Of a stretch of DNA of 64,000 nt, positions 8,995-18,322 are shown piece after piece. The position numbers were made by a program, and so were the translations under genes. Origin of the DNA: Atlantibacter sp032062175 (GTDB lineage Bacteria > Pseudomonadota > Gammaproteobacteria > Enterobacterales > Enterobacteriaceae). Each line of letters opens with the position of its first letter. Position 1 is the stretch's first letter. Under the pieces are notes generated by a model, which worked only from the letters and a program-made list of their open reading frames with translations, had not been told where the DNA came from and searched no databases. The stretch lies in NCBI RefSeq assembly GCF_032062175.1, contig NZ_DAMBQK010000005.1, positions 124,001 through 188,000 of the forward strand, written 5' to 3'.

Positions 8995-10419
8995 TTACAA
9001 CACGTCCTGAACATACTGATACAGCGCCCGCAACAGCGCGATTTTCTCTTTATCCCCTTCATACTGCCCGTACAGCATTTCCAGCTCCTGGGCATAGCGT
9101 TGCAAATATTCCGGCGTAAAGCGCGCCTGGCGATGGCGCAACCAGCGCTGCTGCTCTTCATGGTCCAGGGTGCCAGGGAAGTTACGCGCCCGGTAGTTAA
9201 ACAGCAATTTCTCGATGCGCTTATCCACAAAGCTGATATCCAGCGCCGGCAGGTTTTGCGGTTCGGTTTGCAGAATAATACGCATCCCGGCGCGATCGGC
9301 ATCGCTGAAGAAACCGTTATACAGCTGGGCATCCACATCCTCAGACGGCACAAACGGCTCGGCATCGGCGTACAGTGCCACCACTTTCTCGCGCACGTCA
9401 GGGCGCTCGCGCAGGATTTTCAGGTTATCCAGGCAACGCTGACGGTTGATGCCCAATCTGTCGGCATCTTCCGGGCGCAGCGTATTGGCCTGCGCCAGCA
9501 CCGGGCACTTGTTCAGATGAACCAGCTTAACGGGCACCGCCGCATCGTCGCCCAGGTCGGTTTTGGCGGTGTACAGCCGTTCACGCAGCGCATCAGTGTC
9601 AAGCGCCAGCAGCGGGGTCATATCTCCTGCCAAATCCACCATAATCACCGCATTGCGATTTTCCGGGTGCCACGCCAGCGGCGCAATCCAACTGGTATTA
9701 CCGCGAAACGCGCCGAACATACCGGAAACATGCACCAACGGTTTCATCTGCGGGATATCAATCAGCGTTGCCAGCTTTTGTTTATTGCGATAGCTAAAAA
9801 GATAGTCATACAGCCGCGGCTGCTGGGTTTTCACCAATTTTGCCATCGCGATGGTGGCATACACATCGGCCATCGCGTCATGCGCGTTGGCGTGCTCAAT
9901 GCCGTTGGCCACGGTGAGATGCTCAAGGCGAAAGCTCGGCAGGCCTTCGTCGTTTTCCGGCCAGTTGATGCCTTCCGGGCGCAGGGCGTAGCAAGCGCGC
10001 ATCACGTCCAGCAAATCCCAGCGCGAATTCTGGTTTTGCCAGCTCCAGGCGTACGGATCGTAAAAGTTGCGGTAAAAAATATTGCGCGTCACTTCATCAT
10101 CAAAACGCACATTGTTGTAACCCACCACGCAGGTATTCGGCACGGTGAATAAATCATGGATGCGCTTAGCAAATTCGGCTTCGCTGGTGCCGCGCGCCGC
10201 CGCGATCTGGGGCGTGATGCCGGTAATCAGCACCGCTTCCGGCTGCGGCAGATAGTCATCGGCGGGTTTGCAATAAAACACCTCAGGTTCGCCGATAATA
10301 TTGAAATCCATATCGGTACGTATCGCGGCGAACTGCGCGGGTCGATCCAGTGCCGGGCGGGTACCGAAGGTTTCATAGTCGTGGAAAAGAAAAGTCGGCT
10401 GTGCTGTGGAATCAGTCAC
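8995..10419 (-). CDS. sbcB: SbcB, exodeoxyribonuclease I
   Basis: A 474-residue 3'-5' single-strand DNA exonuclease of the DnaQ/DEDD superfamily. ExoI is used in mismatch repair and recombination. The ExoI motif FHDYETFGT supplies acidic residues Asp14 and Glu16, and HANAHDAMADVYATI supplies the His/Asp of ExoIII in the N-terminal third. The C-terminal SH3-like and helical region is full length. Convergent with plaP and divergent from dacD. Confidence 0.96.
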   Translation of the reverse strand: MTDSTAQPTFLFHDYETFGTRPALDRPAQFAAIRTDMDFNIIGEPEVFYCKPADDYLPQPEAVLITGITPQIAAARGTSEAEFAKRIHDLFTVPNTCVVGYNNVRFDDEVTRNIFYRNFYDPYAWSWQNQNSRWDLLDVMRACYALRPEGINWPENDEGLPSFRLEHLTVANGIEHANAHDAMADVYATIAMAKLVKTQQPRLYDYLFSYRNKQKLATLIDIPQMKPLVHVSGMFGAFRGNTSWIAPLAWHPENRNAVIMVDLAGDMTPLLALDTDALRERLYTAKTDLGDDAAVPVKLVHLNKCPVLAQANTLRPEDADRLGINRQRCLDNLKILRERPDVREKVVALYADAEPFVPSEDVDAQLYNGFFSDADRAGMRIILQTEPQNLPALDISFVDKRIEKLLFNYRARNFPGTLDHEEQQRWLRHRQARFTPEYLQRYAQELEMLYGQYEGDKEKIALLRALYQYVQDVL

Positions 10420-10627
10420 CGGTCACCATCCTGAAGGGGTCAAAAACTGGCGTTTATGGTAAACGATTGGCCGTCCATTCAGAAGAAAATCACGGTGGTT
10501 TTTCACGCTACCGGATACGTATTACTCCGAGAAATGTGTTGTCTGTCATATTTCTTTGCAATTAATGAATGCGTTTACATACGAAGTTCCGTAAAACAGG
10601 CGCGGACAAAAAAACACAAACGAGGAT

Positions 10628-11797
10628 ATGCTGTTGAAAACCCGCCTGATTGCCGCTTCTTTGCTCGCTTTTCTTGGTGCTAACGCCAGTGCAGCACCCA
10701 CTTTTGCTGTCACGCCCGTTCCCCCTCAGGTTCAGGCGGGGGCATGGGTACTGATGGATTACACTACCGGTCAGATTTTAACGGCAGGCAATGAGCATCA
10801 GCAGCGCAACCCGGCAAGCCTTACCAAACTGATGACCGGCTATGTGGTGGATCGCGCCATCGACAGCCACCGCATCACGCCTGATGATGTGGTTACCGTG
10901 GGCGCGGACGCGTCGGCCTACGGCAACCCGGTTTTTGCCGGTTCGTCGCTGATGTTTTTAAAAGCCGGGGATCGCGTCACGGTCCACGATCTGAGCCGGG
11001 GATTGATTGTTGATTCCGGCAACGACGCTTGCGTGGCGCTGGCGGATTACATCGCGGGCGGCGAAGCGCCGTTTGTCAAAATGATGAACGACTACGCCCA
11101 CCGGCTTAACCTGCGCGACACCCACTTCGAAACCGTCCACGGCCTTGACGCGCCGGGCCAGCACAGCTCCGCGTATGACCTGGCGGTGCTGTCGCGCGCC
11201 ATCATCCACGGTGAACCGGCTTTTTACCATATGTACAGCGAGCGCAGCCTCACCTGGAACGGCATCACCCAGCAAAACCGTAACGGCCTGCTGTGGGACA
11301 AAAGCCTGAGCGTGGACGGCCTGAAAACCGGGCACACCTCCGGTGCCGGGTTTAACCTGATCGCCTCCAGCGTGGACGGGCAGCGGCGGTTAATTGCCGT
11401 GGTGATGGGCGCGGATAGCCCGAAAGCGCGGGAAGAACAGGCGCGTAAGCTACTGCACTGGGGGCAAAACCAGTTCGATACCGTGCAGATCCTGCATAAA
11501 GGCAAAAAAGTCGGCACCGAGCGTATCTGGTACGGCGATGTCGAAAACGTCGACGTGGGCACCGATCGTGATTTCTGGCTCAGTCTGCCCAAATCCGAAG
11601 TGGCGAATATCAAAGCCAAATACGTACTGGATAAGCCGGAGCTTGAAGCACCGCTGGCGGCGCAACAGCGGGTGGGCGAAATCGAACTGTATGACCGCGA
11701 TAAGCTGGTGGCCCACTGGCCGCTGGTGACGCTTAAGGCGGTTGAAAAAGGCGGCATATTCTCGCGCTTTAGTGATTACCTGCACCATAAACTTTAA
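10628..11797 (+). CDS. dacD: DacD, D-alanyl-D-alanine carboxypeptidase (PBP6b)
   Basis: A 389-residue penicillin-binding protein trimming the terminal D-Ala of peptidoglycan pentapeptides. A signal peptide (about 1-22, cleaving after ANASA) is followed by the three active-site motifs: Ser64-Leu-Thr-Lys67, Ser130-Gly-Asn132 and KTG in GLKTGHTSGAG. The C terminus (GGIFSRFSDYLHHKL) is the amphipathic helix that anchors class C5 PBPs to the inner membrane. The start is preceded by CGAGGA. Confidence 0.95.
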   Translation: MLLKTRLIAASLLAFLGANASAAPTFAVTPVPPQVQAGAWVLMDYTTGQILTAGNEHQQRNPASLTKLMTGYVVDRAIDSHRITPDDVVTVGADASAYGNPVFAGSSLMFLKAGDRVTVHDLSRGLIVDSGNDACVALADYIAGGEAPFVKMMNDYAHRLNLRDTHFETVHGLDAPGQHSSAYDLAVLSRAIIHGEPAFYHMYSERSLTWNGITQQNRNGLLWDKSLSVDGLKTGHTSGAGFNLIASSVDGQRRLIAVVMGADSPKAREEQARKLLHWGQNQFDTVQILHKGKKVGTERIWYGDVENVDVGTDRDFWLSLPKSEVANIKAKYVLDKPELEAPLAAQQRVGEIELYDRDKLVAHWPLVTLKAVEKGGIFSRFSDYLHHKL

Positions 11798-11903
11798 TGG
11801 TTTAACAGGGGCTTACCCCGTCGTTCTCCGAAACAGTCTTTTACGAGAGTGCGCTCACAAATTAAGCAATCTATGCTTTAGAGCGCCAGTACAGAACGTA
11901 TAA

Positions 11904-11923
11904 TACTGTTTGCATATACAGTT
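11904..11923. promoter_or_regulatory. LexA (SOS) box upstream of sbmC
   Basis: The sequence TACTGTTTGCATATACAGTT fits the LexA consensus with CTG and CAG half sites ten bases apart. It lies 21 bases before the sbmC start. E. coli sbmC is SOS-inducible, so repression by LexA is expected here too. Confidence 0.88.
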
Positions 11924-11944
11924 ATTTCACAGCGAGGAACGATC

Positions 11945-12418
11945 ATGGATTATCAGATTCAACACGCAGAAACTCGTCGCATCGCCGGGTTTCATTTAGT
12001 TGGCCCCTGGGATAAAACCGTCCCACAGGGTTTTGAGCAACTGGTGATGTGGGTGGACAGCAATAAGATTCAGCCGCTGGAGTGGATTGCCGTTTATTAC
12101 GATAACCCGGATAGCGTGCCCGCAGAGAAACTGCGCTGCGATACTGCGGTAACCGTGCCTGAAAATTTCGCTATCCCCGCCAACAGTGAAGGCGTTATGG
12201 CAACCGAAGTGGCGGGCGGGCAATACGCCGTAGCCCAGGCGCGTGTTGAACATCACGATTTTGAAACGCCCTGGCGGCTGTTTTTCAATAGCCTGCTTGA
12301 AGATGTGAAATACCAGATTGCCCCCAAACCCTGTTTTGAAATCTACCTCAACGATGGGGCGAAAGACGGCTACTGGGACATCAACATGTTCGTTCCGGTT
12401 GAACCTAAACACGAATAA
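11945..12418 (+). CDS. sbmC: SbmC (GyrI), DNA gyrase inhibitor
   Basis: A 157-residue GyrI-like protein (SRPBCC-type fold shared with the SOUL/AraC effector domains) that protects DNA gyrase from microcin B17 and quinolones. Sequence and size match E. coli SbmC, with MDYQIQHAETRRIAGFHLVGP at the start and YWDINMFVPV at the end. The LexA box directly upstream is the expected control. A stem with arms at 12424-12431 and 12440-12447 follows as likely terminator. Confidence 0.94.
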   Translation: MDYQIQHAETRRIAGFHLVGPWDKTVPQGFEQLVMWVDSNKIQPLEWIAVYYDNPDSVPAEKLRCDTAVTVPENFAIPANSEGVMATEVAGGQYAVAQARVEHHDFETPWRLFFNSLLEDVKYQIAPKPCFEIYLNDGAKDGYWDINMFVPVEPKHE

Positions 12419-12423
12419 TCAAC

Positions 12424-12451
12424 CCCGGCCTTGCCTTGCAGGCCGGGCTTT
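12424..12451 (+). terminator. Terminator after sbmC
   Basis: Eight-bp GC-rich stem (CCCGGCCT with AGGCCGGG) starting six bases after the sbmC stop, followed by CTTT. The T-run is weak, so it may be leaky. Confidence 0.6.
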
Positions 12452-12540
12452 ACGCCGCCGTTATTGGCCACAATAACGGCGCGTTTACCCCGATGTGTTG
12501 ATGCCAGGCGGCGAAATCCCGGTACAATGCGGTTTTTTTC

Positions 12541-13614
12541 ATGCGGAGAGCCGGTGTGCGTCCTGATAAATCATTAAGCCCTTTCGAAATCCGGCTCTAT
12601 CGTCATTACCGCCTGGTGCACGGCGTACGCATCGCGCTGGCCTTTACGTTGACTTTTTTACTGGTCCGCCTGCTGAATGTGCCGGAAGGCACCTGGCCGC
12701 TGATTACGCTCGTGGTGGTGATGGGTCCGATCTCGTTTTGGGGCAACGTGGTGCCGCGTGCCTTTGAACGCATCGGCGGGACGATTTTTGGCGCATCGGT
12801 GGGGTTAATCGCCCTGAAGCTGGAGCTGATTTCCCTGCCGATTATGCTGCTGTGGTGTGCGCTGGCGATGTTTATCTGCGGTTATCTCACTCTCGGGAAA
12901 CGGCCCTATCAGGCGCTGCTTATCGGCATTACGCTTTCTGTCGTGGTGGGTGCCCCGGCGGGGGATCTGCAAATCGCCCTGTGGCGCAGCGGCGACGTGA
13001 TTTTAGGGTCACTGCTGGCAATGCTGTTTACCAGCATCTATCCCCAGCGCGCGTTTATCCACTGGCGCATCCAGATGGCGACGTTCGCGCATACGTTTAC
13101 CCGGCTCTCCCAGGCAGGGTTTTCGCCAAACCTGGTGGAGCGTCCCCGGCTTGATAAGTCGCTACACGCCATGCTGAGCGACGTGGTGAAAATGCGCGCG
13201 CTGATTGTCCCTGCCAGCAAAGAAACCCACATTCAGAAATCGGTGTTTGAAGCGATCCAGACCGTCAGCCGCAATTTGGTTTGTACGCTTGAACTCCAGC
13301 TCAACGCCCACTGGGCGACGCGCGAAAGCCATTTTGTAATGATCAACGCCCATACCCTGCGCGAAACTCAGCAGATGACCCACAACACCCTGGCGGCGCT
13401 GTCGAAAGCCCTGTATGAAGGCAATCCGTCGCCGGTCGCCGCCAATAACGCCAGGCTGGCGGAAATTGTCGGCGAATTACGCGAGATAATGCGCCAGGAT
13501 GAGGGCAACGCACTGCATGAAACCTCAATTCACGGTTATGTCTGGTTAAGCCTGGAACTGGCGCGCCAGTTAGCGCTGTTATCGCACTTGATCTGCCGGG
13601 CATTGCGTAAATAA
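12541..13614 (+). CDS. yeeA: YeeA, FUSC-family inner membrane protein
   Basis: A 357-residue membrane protein with a cluster of hydrophobic segments in the first 165 residues (ALAFTLTFLLVRLL, WPLITLVVVMGPISFW, LPIMLLWCALAMFICGYL, VILGSLLAMLFTSIYP) and a long soluble helical C-terminal half. It matches E. coli YeeA through the conserved ISFWGNVVPRAFERIGGT. The FUSC family includes aromatic-acid efflux-associated proteins such as AaeB, but YeeA's substrate is unknown. Confidence 0.9.
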   Translation: MRRAGVRPDKSLSPFEIRLYRHYRLVHGVRIALAFTLTFLLVRLLNVPEGTWPLITLVVVMGPISFWGNVVPRAFERIGGTIFGASVGLIALKLELISLPIMLLWCALAMFICGYLTLGKRPYQALLIGITLSVVVGAPAGDLQIALWRSGDVILGSLLAMLFTSIYPQRAFIHWRIQMATFAHTFTRLSQAGFSPNLVERPRLDKSLHAMLSDVVKMRALIVPASKETHIQKSVFEAIQTVSRNLVCTLELQLNAHWATRESHFVMINAHTLRETQQMTHNTLAALSKALYEGNPSPVAANNARLAEIVGELREIMRQDEGNALHETSIHGYVWLSLELARQLALLSHLICRALRK

Positions 13615-13778
13615 AAACCATACGAAACAGCGTGGATATATTGCTGGTTTCGATTCAGCAGGAATTCAGCGTATTATTAGGGTAGGGTATTAACCGTTGT
13701 CATGCGCAGCCGTTGCCGGTTATGTTTGACGCAGCGGCTTGTGAACGAATCAGAGTCTCAATTATCAGGGGTGTAAAT

Positions 13779-14111
13779 ATGGAAAATGGCAAACCTTCAT
13801 TCCAGGACGTTCTGGAGTTCGTACGTTTGTTCCGTCGTAAAAACAAACTGCAACGCGAAATTCAGGATGTAGAGAAGAAGATCCGTGACAACCAGAAACG
13901 CGTGCTGCTGCTCGACAACCTGAGCGATTACATCAAGCCAGGCATGAGTATTGAAGCCATTCAGGGCATCATCGCCAGCATGAAAACCGACTACGAAGAC
14001 CGCGTGGATGACTACATCATCAAAAACGCCGAACTGTCTAAAGAACGTCGCGAGATCTCCAAAAAGCTCAAAGTGATGGGCGAGCTGAAAGCACCTGAAA
14101 TTAAAGAATGA
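13779..14111 (+). CDS. yeeX: YeeX, conserved DUF496 protein
   Basis: A 110-residue highly charged protein, predicted to be largely helical/coiled coil (FRRKNKLQREIQDVEKKIRDNQKR), of the DUF496 family. I start at MENGKPSFQDV, which is the known N terminus; the frame is open 22 codons further up but without a good ribosome site. The protein's role is not known. A terminator follows within ten bases. Confidence 0.92.
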   Translation: MENGKPSFQDVLEFVRLFRRKNKLQREIQDVEKKIRDNQKRVLLLDNLSDYIKPGMSIEAIQGIIASMKTDYEDRVDDYIIKNAELSKERREISKKLKVMGELKAPEIKE

Positions 14112-14120
14112 TTTAACAAG

Positions 14121-14153
14121 ACGGCGGCACTGATTATTCATGCCGCCGTTTTT
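14121..14153 (+). terminator. Terminator after yeeX
   Basis: Nine-bp stem (ACGGCGGCA with TGCCGCCGT) and a run of five T residues starting ten bases after yeeX. Confidence 0.88.
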
Positions 14154-14250
14154 CATTCTGCTTAAGTCAACCCGGGCCGATCCCACGGCTCCGGTTAACT
14201 GAAACCCAACTTCTTTTACTTACTTATCATTGGCGCGACGGGAAATCCTG

Positions 14251-15198
14251 ATGACCCTTTTCATCTGGTGGGCAGCCTGGCTGCTCGATTGTTGGCTTGG
14301 CGATCCGCAACACTGGCCGCATCCCATCCGCGTAATCGGCAATGTTATTAATTTTGTGCAACGCGCCATTCGCCGCGTCTCTCGCAGCGATCGCGCCCTG
14401 ATGCTGGGCGGCGCGCTGCTGTGGATCATCGTTGTGGGTGCCACATGGGCGCTGTCGTGGGGCATTCTGGCGCTGGCCTACAGGCTGCACGCATGGCTCG
14501 GCGTGGCGGTAGAAATCTGGATGATCTACACCCTGCTGGCCGGGCGCTGTCTTGGCGATGCCGCGCGCGAGGTTGAAAAACCACTGCGGGCAGGCGATTT
14601 AATGCAGAGCCGCGAAAAACTCTCCTGGATTGTCGGGCGCGATACGTCCCAGCTTCAACCGCCGCAAATCACCCGTGCGGTGGTGGAAACCGTGGCTGAA
14701 AACAGCGTTGATGGCGTGATTGCGCCGCTGTTTTTTCTGCTGCTCGGCGGCGCGCCACTCGCATTGGCCTATAAAGCGGTCAACACCCTCGACTCGATGG
14801 TGGGTTATAAACACCAAAAGTACCGGGCGATTGGTATGGTCTCGGCGCGTATCGACGACATCGCCAATTTTATTCCGGCGCGTTTAAGCTGGCTGCTGCT
14901 GGCGCTGGCGGCAAAACTCTGCGGCAATGACGCTTCATCGGCGCTGCGTATCGGCTGGCGCGACAGGCGCAACCACAGCAGCCCCAATTGCGCCTGGCCG
15001 GAAGGCACGGTAGCTGGCGCGCTGGGGATCCGGCTCGGCGGGCCGAACGATTACTTTGGCGAACGGGTAGAGAAACCCTGGATCGGCGAGGCGACCCGCG
15101 AAATAAGCGTCGACGACATCCCCGCGACCATTCGCCTGATGAATGTTGCGTCACTGCTGGCGCTGCTGTTATTCAGCCTGCTATTCGTCATGTTTTAA
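14251..15198 (+). CDS. cbiB: CbiB (CobD), adenosylcobinamide-phosphate synthase
   Basis: A 315-residue membrane protein that attaches the aminopropanol (phosphate) arm to adenosylcobyric acid in B12 synthesis. It shows the family's hallmark stretches: DPQHWPHPIRVIG near the start, KLSWIVGRDTSQL, VETVAENSVDGVIAPLFF, NTLDSMVGYKH and NHSSPNCAWPEG. I start at MTLFIWW, with GGGAAATCCTG upstream; seven extra codons are open before it. It is followed at 24 bases by cobS. In Salmonella cbiB sits near the head of the long cbi/cob operon; here it stands without the other cbi genes. No B12 riboswitch core was seen in the 140 bases upstream. Confidence 0.93.
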   Translation: MTLFIWWAAWLLDCWLGDPQHWPHPIRVIGNVINFVQRAIRRVSRSDRALMLGGALLWIIVVGATWALSWGILALAYRLHAWLGVAVEIWMIYTLLAGRCLGDAAREVEKPLRAGDLMQSREKLSWIVGRDTSQLQPPQITRAVVETVAENSVDGVIAPLFFLLLGGAPLALAYKAVNTLDSMVGYKHQKYRAIGMVSARIDDIANFIPARLSWLLLALAAKLCGNDASSALRIGWRDRRNHSSPNCAWPEGTVAGALGIRLGGPNDYFGERVEKPWIGEATREISVDDIPATIRLMNVASLLALLLFSLLFVMF

Positions 15199-15222
15199 CT
15201 TTTCTGGTACCACGGAGAAAAA

Positions 15223-15963
15223 ATGATACGGACTTTTTTTGCCACTCTCGCGTTTATGAGCCGTCTGCCGGTGCCTTACCGGTGGTCGCAGGGGCTGGAG
15301 TTGGAACAGTATTCACGCGGTATCGTGTTGTTCCCGTGGGTGGGCATGGTGCTCGGCACGATTGCCGCGGGCGTGTTTATGCTGCTGGTCCCCTGGTGCG
15401 GCACGCCGCTTGCCGCGCTGTTTTACGTACTGGCGCTGGCAGCGCTGACCGGCGGCTTTCATCTGGATGGCCTGGCGGATACCTGCGACGGGCTGTTTTC
15501 TGCCCGCACCCGTGAAAGAAAGCTGGAGATCATGCGCGACAGCCGCCTCGGCACTCACGGCGGGCTGGGGCTGATTTTCGTACTGCTGGCGAAAGTACTG
15601 GTAGTAAACGAACTGGCGCTGCGCGGCTTTTCGATGCTGCCGGTACTGATTCTGGCAAGCGTGGTGGGGCGCGGCGCGGTGGTGCTGCTGATGTACCGCC
15701 AGCGCTACGCCCGCGATAACGGCCTCGGCAATATTTTCATCGGCAAAGTGACCCTCGCGCAAACTGCCATCACGCTGGTGACCAGCGCGGTGCTGTGCCT
15801 GGTTCTGCTGCCTGGCAGCGGCCTGCTGGCCTGGTTGATCGCGACACTCGCCATTGCGCTGATCGGCATGGCGATTAAACGCACCCTGCGCGGTCAGACC
15901 GGAGACACACTTGGCGCAGCCATTGAGCTTGGCGAAGTCCTCTTTCTTATTGCCCTTTTATAA
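15223..15963 (+). CDS. cobS: CobS, adenosylcobinamide-GDP ribazoletransferase
   Basis: A 246-residue polytopic membrane enzyme joining adenosylcobinamide-GDP with alpha-ribazole (phosphate) to give the complete corrinoid. The motif GGFHLDGLADTCDGLFS (about 79-95) with its acidic cluster, followed by RDSRLGTHG, is the CobS signature. The start has GGAGAAAA upstream. It lies between cbiB and cobT; the usual neighbour cobU is absent. Confidence 0.95.
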   Translation: MIRTFFATLAFMSRLPVPYRWSQGLELEQYSRGIVLFPWVGMVLGTIAAGVFMLLVPWCGTPLAALFYVLALAALTGGFHLDGLADTCDGLFSARTRERKLEIMRDSRLGTHGGLGLIFVLLAKVLVVNELALRGFSMLPVLILASVVGRGAVVLLMYRQRYARDNGLGNIFIGKVTLAQTAITLVTSAVLCLVLLPGSGLLAWLIATLAIALIGMAIKRTLRGQTGDTLGAAIELGEVLFLIALL

Positions 15964-15974
15964 CGAGCACACAC

Positions 15975-17021
15975 ATGCAAACACTGGCCTCACTGATTAA
16001 CGCGATCCCCCCTCTTGACGAAAATGCCATGCGCCAGGCGCAAACCCATCTTGATGGCCTGCTGAAGCCGCCGGGAAGCCTGGGCCGTCTGGAAAGCCTG
16101 GCGGTGCAACTGGCCGGTATGCCGGGTTTTTACGGGAAACCGCAGGAGGCCAAAAAAGCCATTATGGTGATGTGCGCCGATCACGGCGTTTATGATGAGC
16201 AGGTCACCCTTTCGCCTAAAGCGGTTACCGCTATTCAGGCGATGAATATGCTGCGCAACAATACCGGCGTATGCGTACTGGCGAAGCAGGCGGGCGCAGA
16301 TGTGCATGTCATCGATATCGGCATCGACAGCGATCCGCTGCCGGGCATTTTCAGTCTGAAGGTGGCGCGCGGCAGCGGCAATATCGCTCGGGAGCCCGCG
16401 ATGTCGCGCCAGGTGGCGAATGCATTGCTGGCGAGCGTGATCGCCCATACCTGCGAACTGGCGGAGCGGGGCGTAAAAGTGTTTGGCGTGGGTGAGCTGG
16501 GTATGGCGAATACTACCCCGGCGGCGGCGATGGTCAGCGTGCTGGCCGATGCGTCACCCGCGGATGTCGTCGGGCTTGGGGCTAACTTCCCGCCGGAGAA
16601 AATCGCTCATAAAGTGACGGTGGTGCAACAGGCGATTACCGTCAACCAGCCGGATGCCAGTGACGGGGTCGATGTGCTGGCAAAAGTCGGCGGCTATGAT
16701 TTATTAGGCATGACCGGGACGATCCTCGGCGCGGCGCGCTGCGGTTTGCCGGTGGTGCTGGACGGCTTCCTCTCCTACGCGGCTGCGCTGGCGGCCTGCA
16801 AAATCGCCCCGGCGGCACGACCTTATCTGATCCCGTCGCATTTCTCGGCGGAAAAAGGCGCGACGGTTGCGCTAAACGCGCTGGGACTCGAGCCGTATCT
16901 GCATATGGGGATGCGTCTTGGCGAGGGCAGCGGTGCGGCGCTGGCGATGCATCTGGTGGATGCCGCTTGCGCGATTTATACCGAAATGGGCAGCCTGGCA
17001 GAAAGTAATATCCAGCTTTAA
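15975..17021 (+). CDS. cobT: CobT, nicotinate-nucleotide-dimethylbenzimidazole phosphoribosyltransferase
   Basis: A 348-residue enzyme making alpha-ribazole phosphate from dimethylbenzimidazole and nicotinate mononucleotide for the lower B12 ligand. Visible family features include KPPGSLGRLE near the N terminus, MCADHGVYDEQVTLSP, GELGMANTTPAAAM, and the catalytic glutamate near the end in MRLGEGSGAALAM. It follows cobS after 11 bases and ends two bases short of the convergent AllS-like pseudogene. Confidence 0.95.
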   Translation: MQTLASLINAIPPLDENAMRQAQTHLDGLLKPPGSLGRLESLAVQLAGMPGFYGKPQEAKKAIMVMCADHGVYDEQVTLSPKAVTAIQAMNMLRNNTGVCVLAKQAGADVHVIDIGIDSDPLPGIFSLKVARGSGNIAREPAMSRQVANALLASVIAHTCELAERGVKVFGVGELGMANTTPAAAMVSVLADASPADVVGLGANFPPEKIAHKVTVVQQAITVNQPDASDGVDVLAKVGGYDLLGMTGTILGAARCGLPVVLDGFLSYAAALAACKIAPAARPYLIPSHFSAEKGATVALNALGLEPYLHMGMRLGEGSGAALAMHLVDAACAIYTEMGSLAESNIQL

Positions 17022-17022
17022 C

Positions 17023-17952
17023 CTACTCGCGCCACAGCAGATCGTGATAAATCGCCGTCAACACGCCATCCGGGGCAAACTGTTTTTTGATCCACTGGGT
17101 CACTTGCACCGTTGCGGCGTGTTGCGTCGCCAGCAGCATCCGTGAATCCTGACGCGGGTTGTGAATCGTTTTGGTCACCAGCAGCCCATGTTCTTTGGGC
17201 TCTTTCACCATATAGGCCGGTAAAAAGCCGATGCCTTCACCTAAGATCTGGCACTGGCATTTGGTATTGAAGTCCGGCACCAGAATCGCTTCCTGCCCGT
17301 GCAGCAGCCAGCCGACCTTTTTATTGATGGTATGGGCGGTGTCTTCCACCATGATATTCGGGTAAAGCCGCAGCTGGCTTTCGGTGATCGGCTCCGGCAT
17401 CAGCGCCAGCGGGTGGGTCGGCGCGATAGCGAACTCCCAGCGCACCGCGCCAATTTCGGTGTAATCAATGCCGCCGCCATCAAGCAGCGTATCGGGCGCG
17501 CCAATGGCGATATTGGCCTGATTATTAATAATTGAATCCTACACGCCGTTATAGACCTCGGTGGTCACGGTGATCTGGCAGGTCGGGAACTGCTTTTTCA
17601 GAGTTTGCAACAGCCTGGCGGTATGGCGCGGTGTGTAAAGCAACTGGTTGATGCAAATCCGCACCCTGGCCTCAATGCCCTGGGAAATAGTATCGATACC
17701 GCGTTTAATGGCGTGAAAGTCATTCAACAAATCGATGGCTTTGCGATAAAAGTAAAACCCCGATTCGGTCAGCTCAATGCTGCGGGTATTACGCGCAAAC
17801 AGCACCACATCGAGATAGGTTTCAATGCGCTTGATGGTATAGCTCACCGCCGATGTCGTCACGCCCAGCTCATCTGCGGCCTTGCTGAAACTGGCGTAGC
17901 GGGCAGCCATGGTAAACGTATGCAGGTTTTCTTCGGTAAAGATGGAATTCAT
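17023..17952 (-). pseudogene. AllS-like LysR regulator interrupted by an in-frame amber codon
   Basis: Reading through a single TAG at 17539-17541 (codon 138) gives one continuous 309-residue LysR-type protein. The first part holds the winged helix-turn-helix (SFSKAADELGVTTSAVSYTI); the second part the effector domain (DSIINNQANIAIGAP through LTAIYHDLLWRE). From memory of E. coli AllS, which has GVWDS at this point, the stop replaces a tryptophan codon (TGG to TAG). There is no frameshift. Without suppression the product is a 137-residue DNA-binding fragment. It may be a true pseudogene, a strain-specific nonsense change or a base-call error. AllS itself activates allantoin degradation genes; no such genes lie beside this one. 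Confidence 0.85.
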
Positions 17953-18322
17953 GGCCGTTTTCCTTTTTCAGTGGCGCGTTACCAGTTTTGAATACAATTT
18001 AACACTGTTGTTACAATAAACCTGCCTGGCTTCACGTTTTGAGCATTTGATGACAACGCTTCTCATCAGTGCCCTCAAAAACCGGCCTTTAGCCTCCCAT
18101 TTACGCGCTCAAAATGTGAGCGCGGCACGCTTAAACGGTGCGCTGCCGCACACAAAAGCCCGATTATTAAAAATTATTCAACAATCTATCCCCTTCCGAT
18201 GAATGCATTTCAAACGGATGTTATTCCCCATGCAGTGTTGCTATTCTCAGAATCAGTTAGCATCCAATGATTAACCAGCGCGAAATTACTCTATTTCCCC
18301 TGGCCCTGACGGGGAGAACCCT
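17953..18322. promoter_or_regulatory. Intergenic region between the AllS-like pseudogene and the ankyrin gene
   Basis: These 370 bases hold no supported gene. They contain a perfect eight-bp inverted repeat (CGCGCTCA with TGAGCGCG, 18104-18124), which may be an operator or terminator remnant. Promoters for both flanking genes must be here, but I cannot place them. Confidence 0.4.

Noticed and set aside
8812..10152. 446-codon plus-strand frame opposite sbcB.
   Set aside because: Antisense shadow of exonuclease I; composition is unusual (His, Gln and Arg rich), as expected for a reversed frame.
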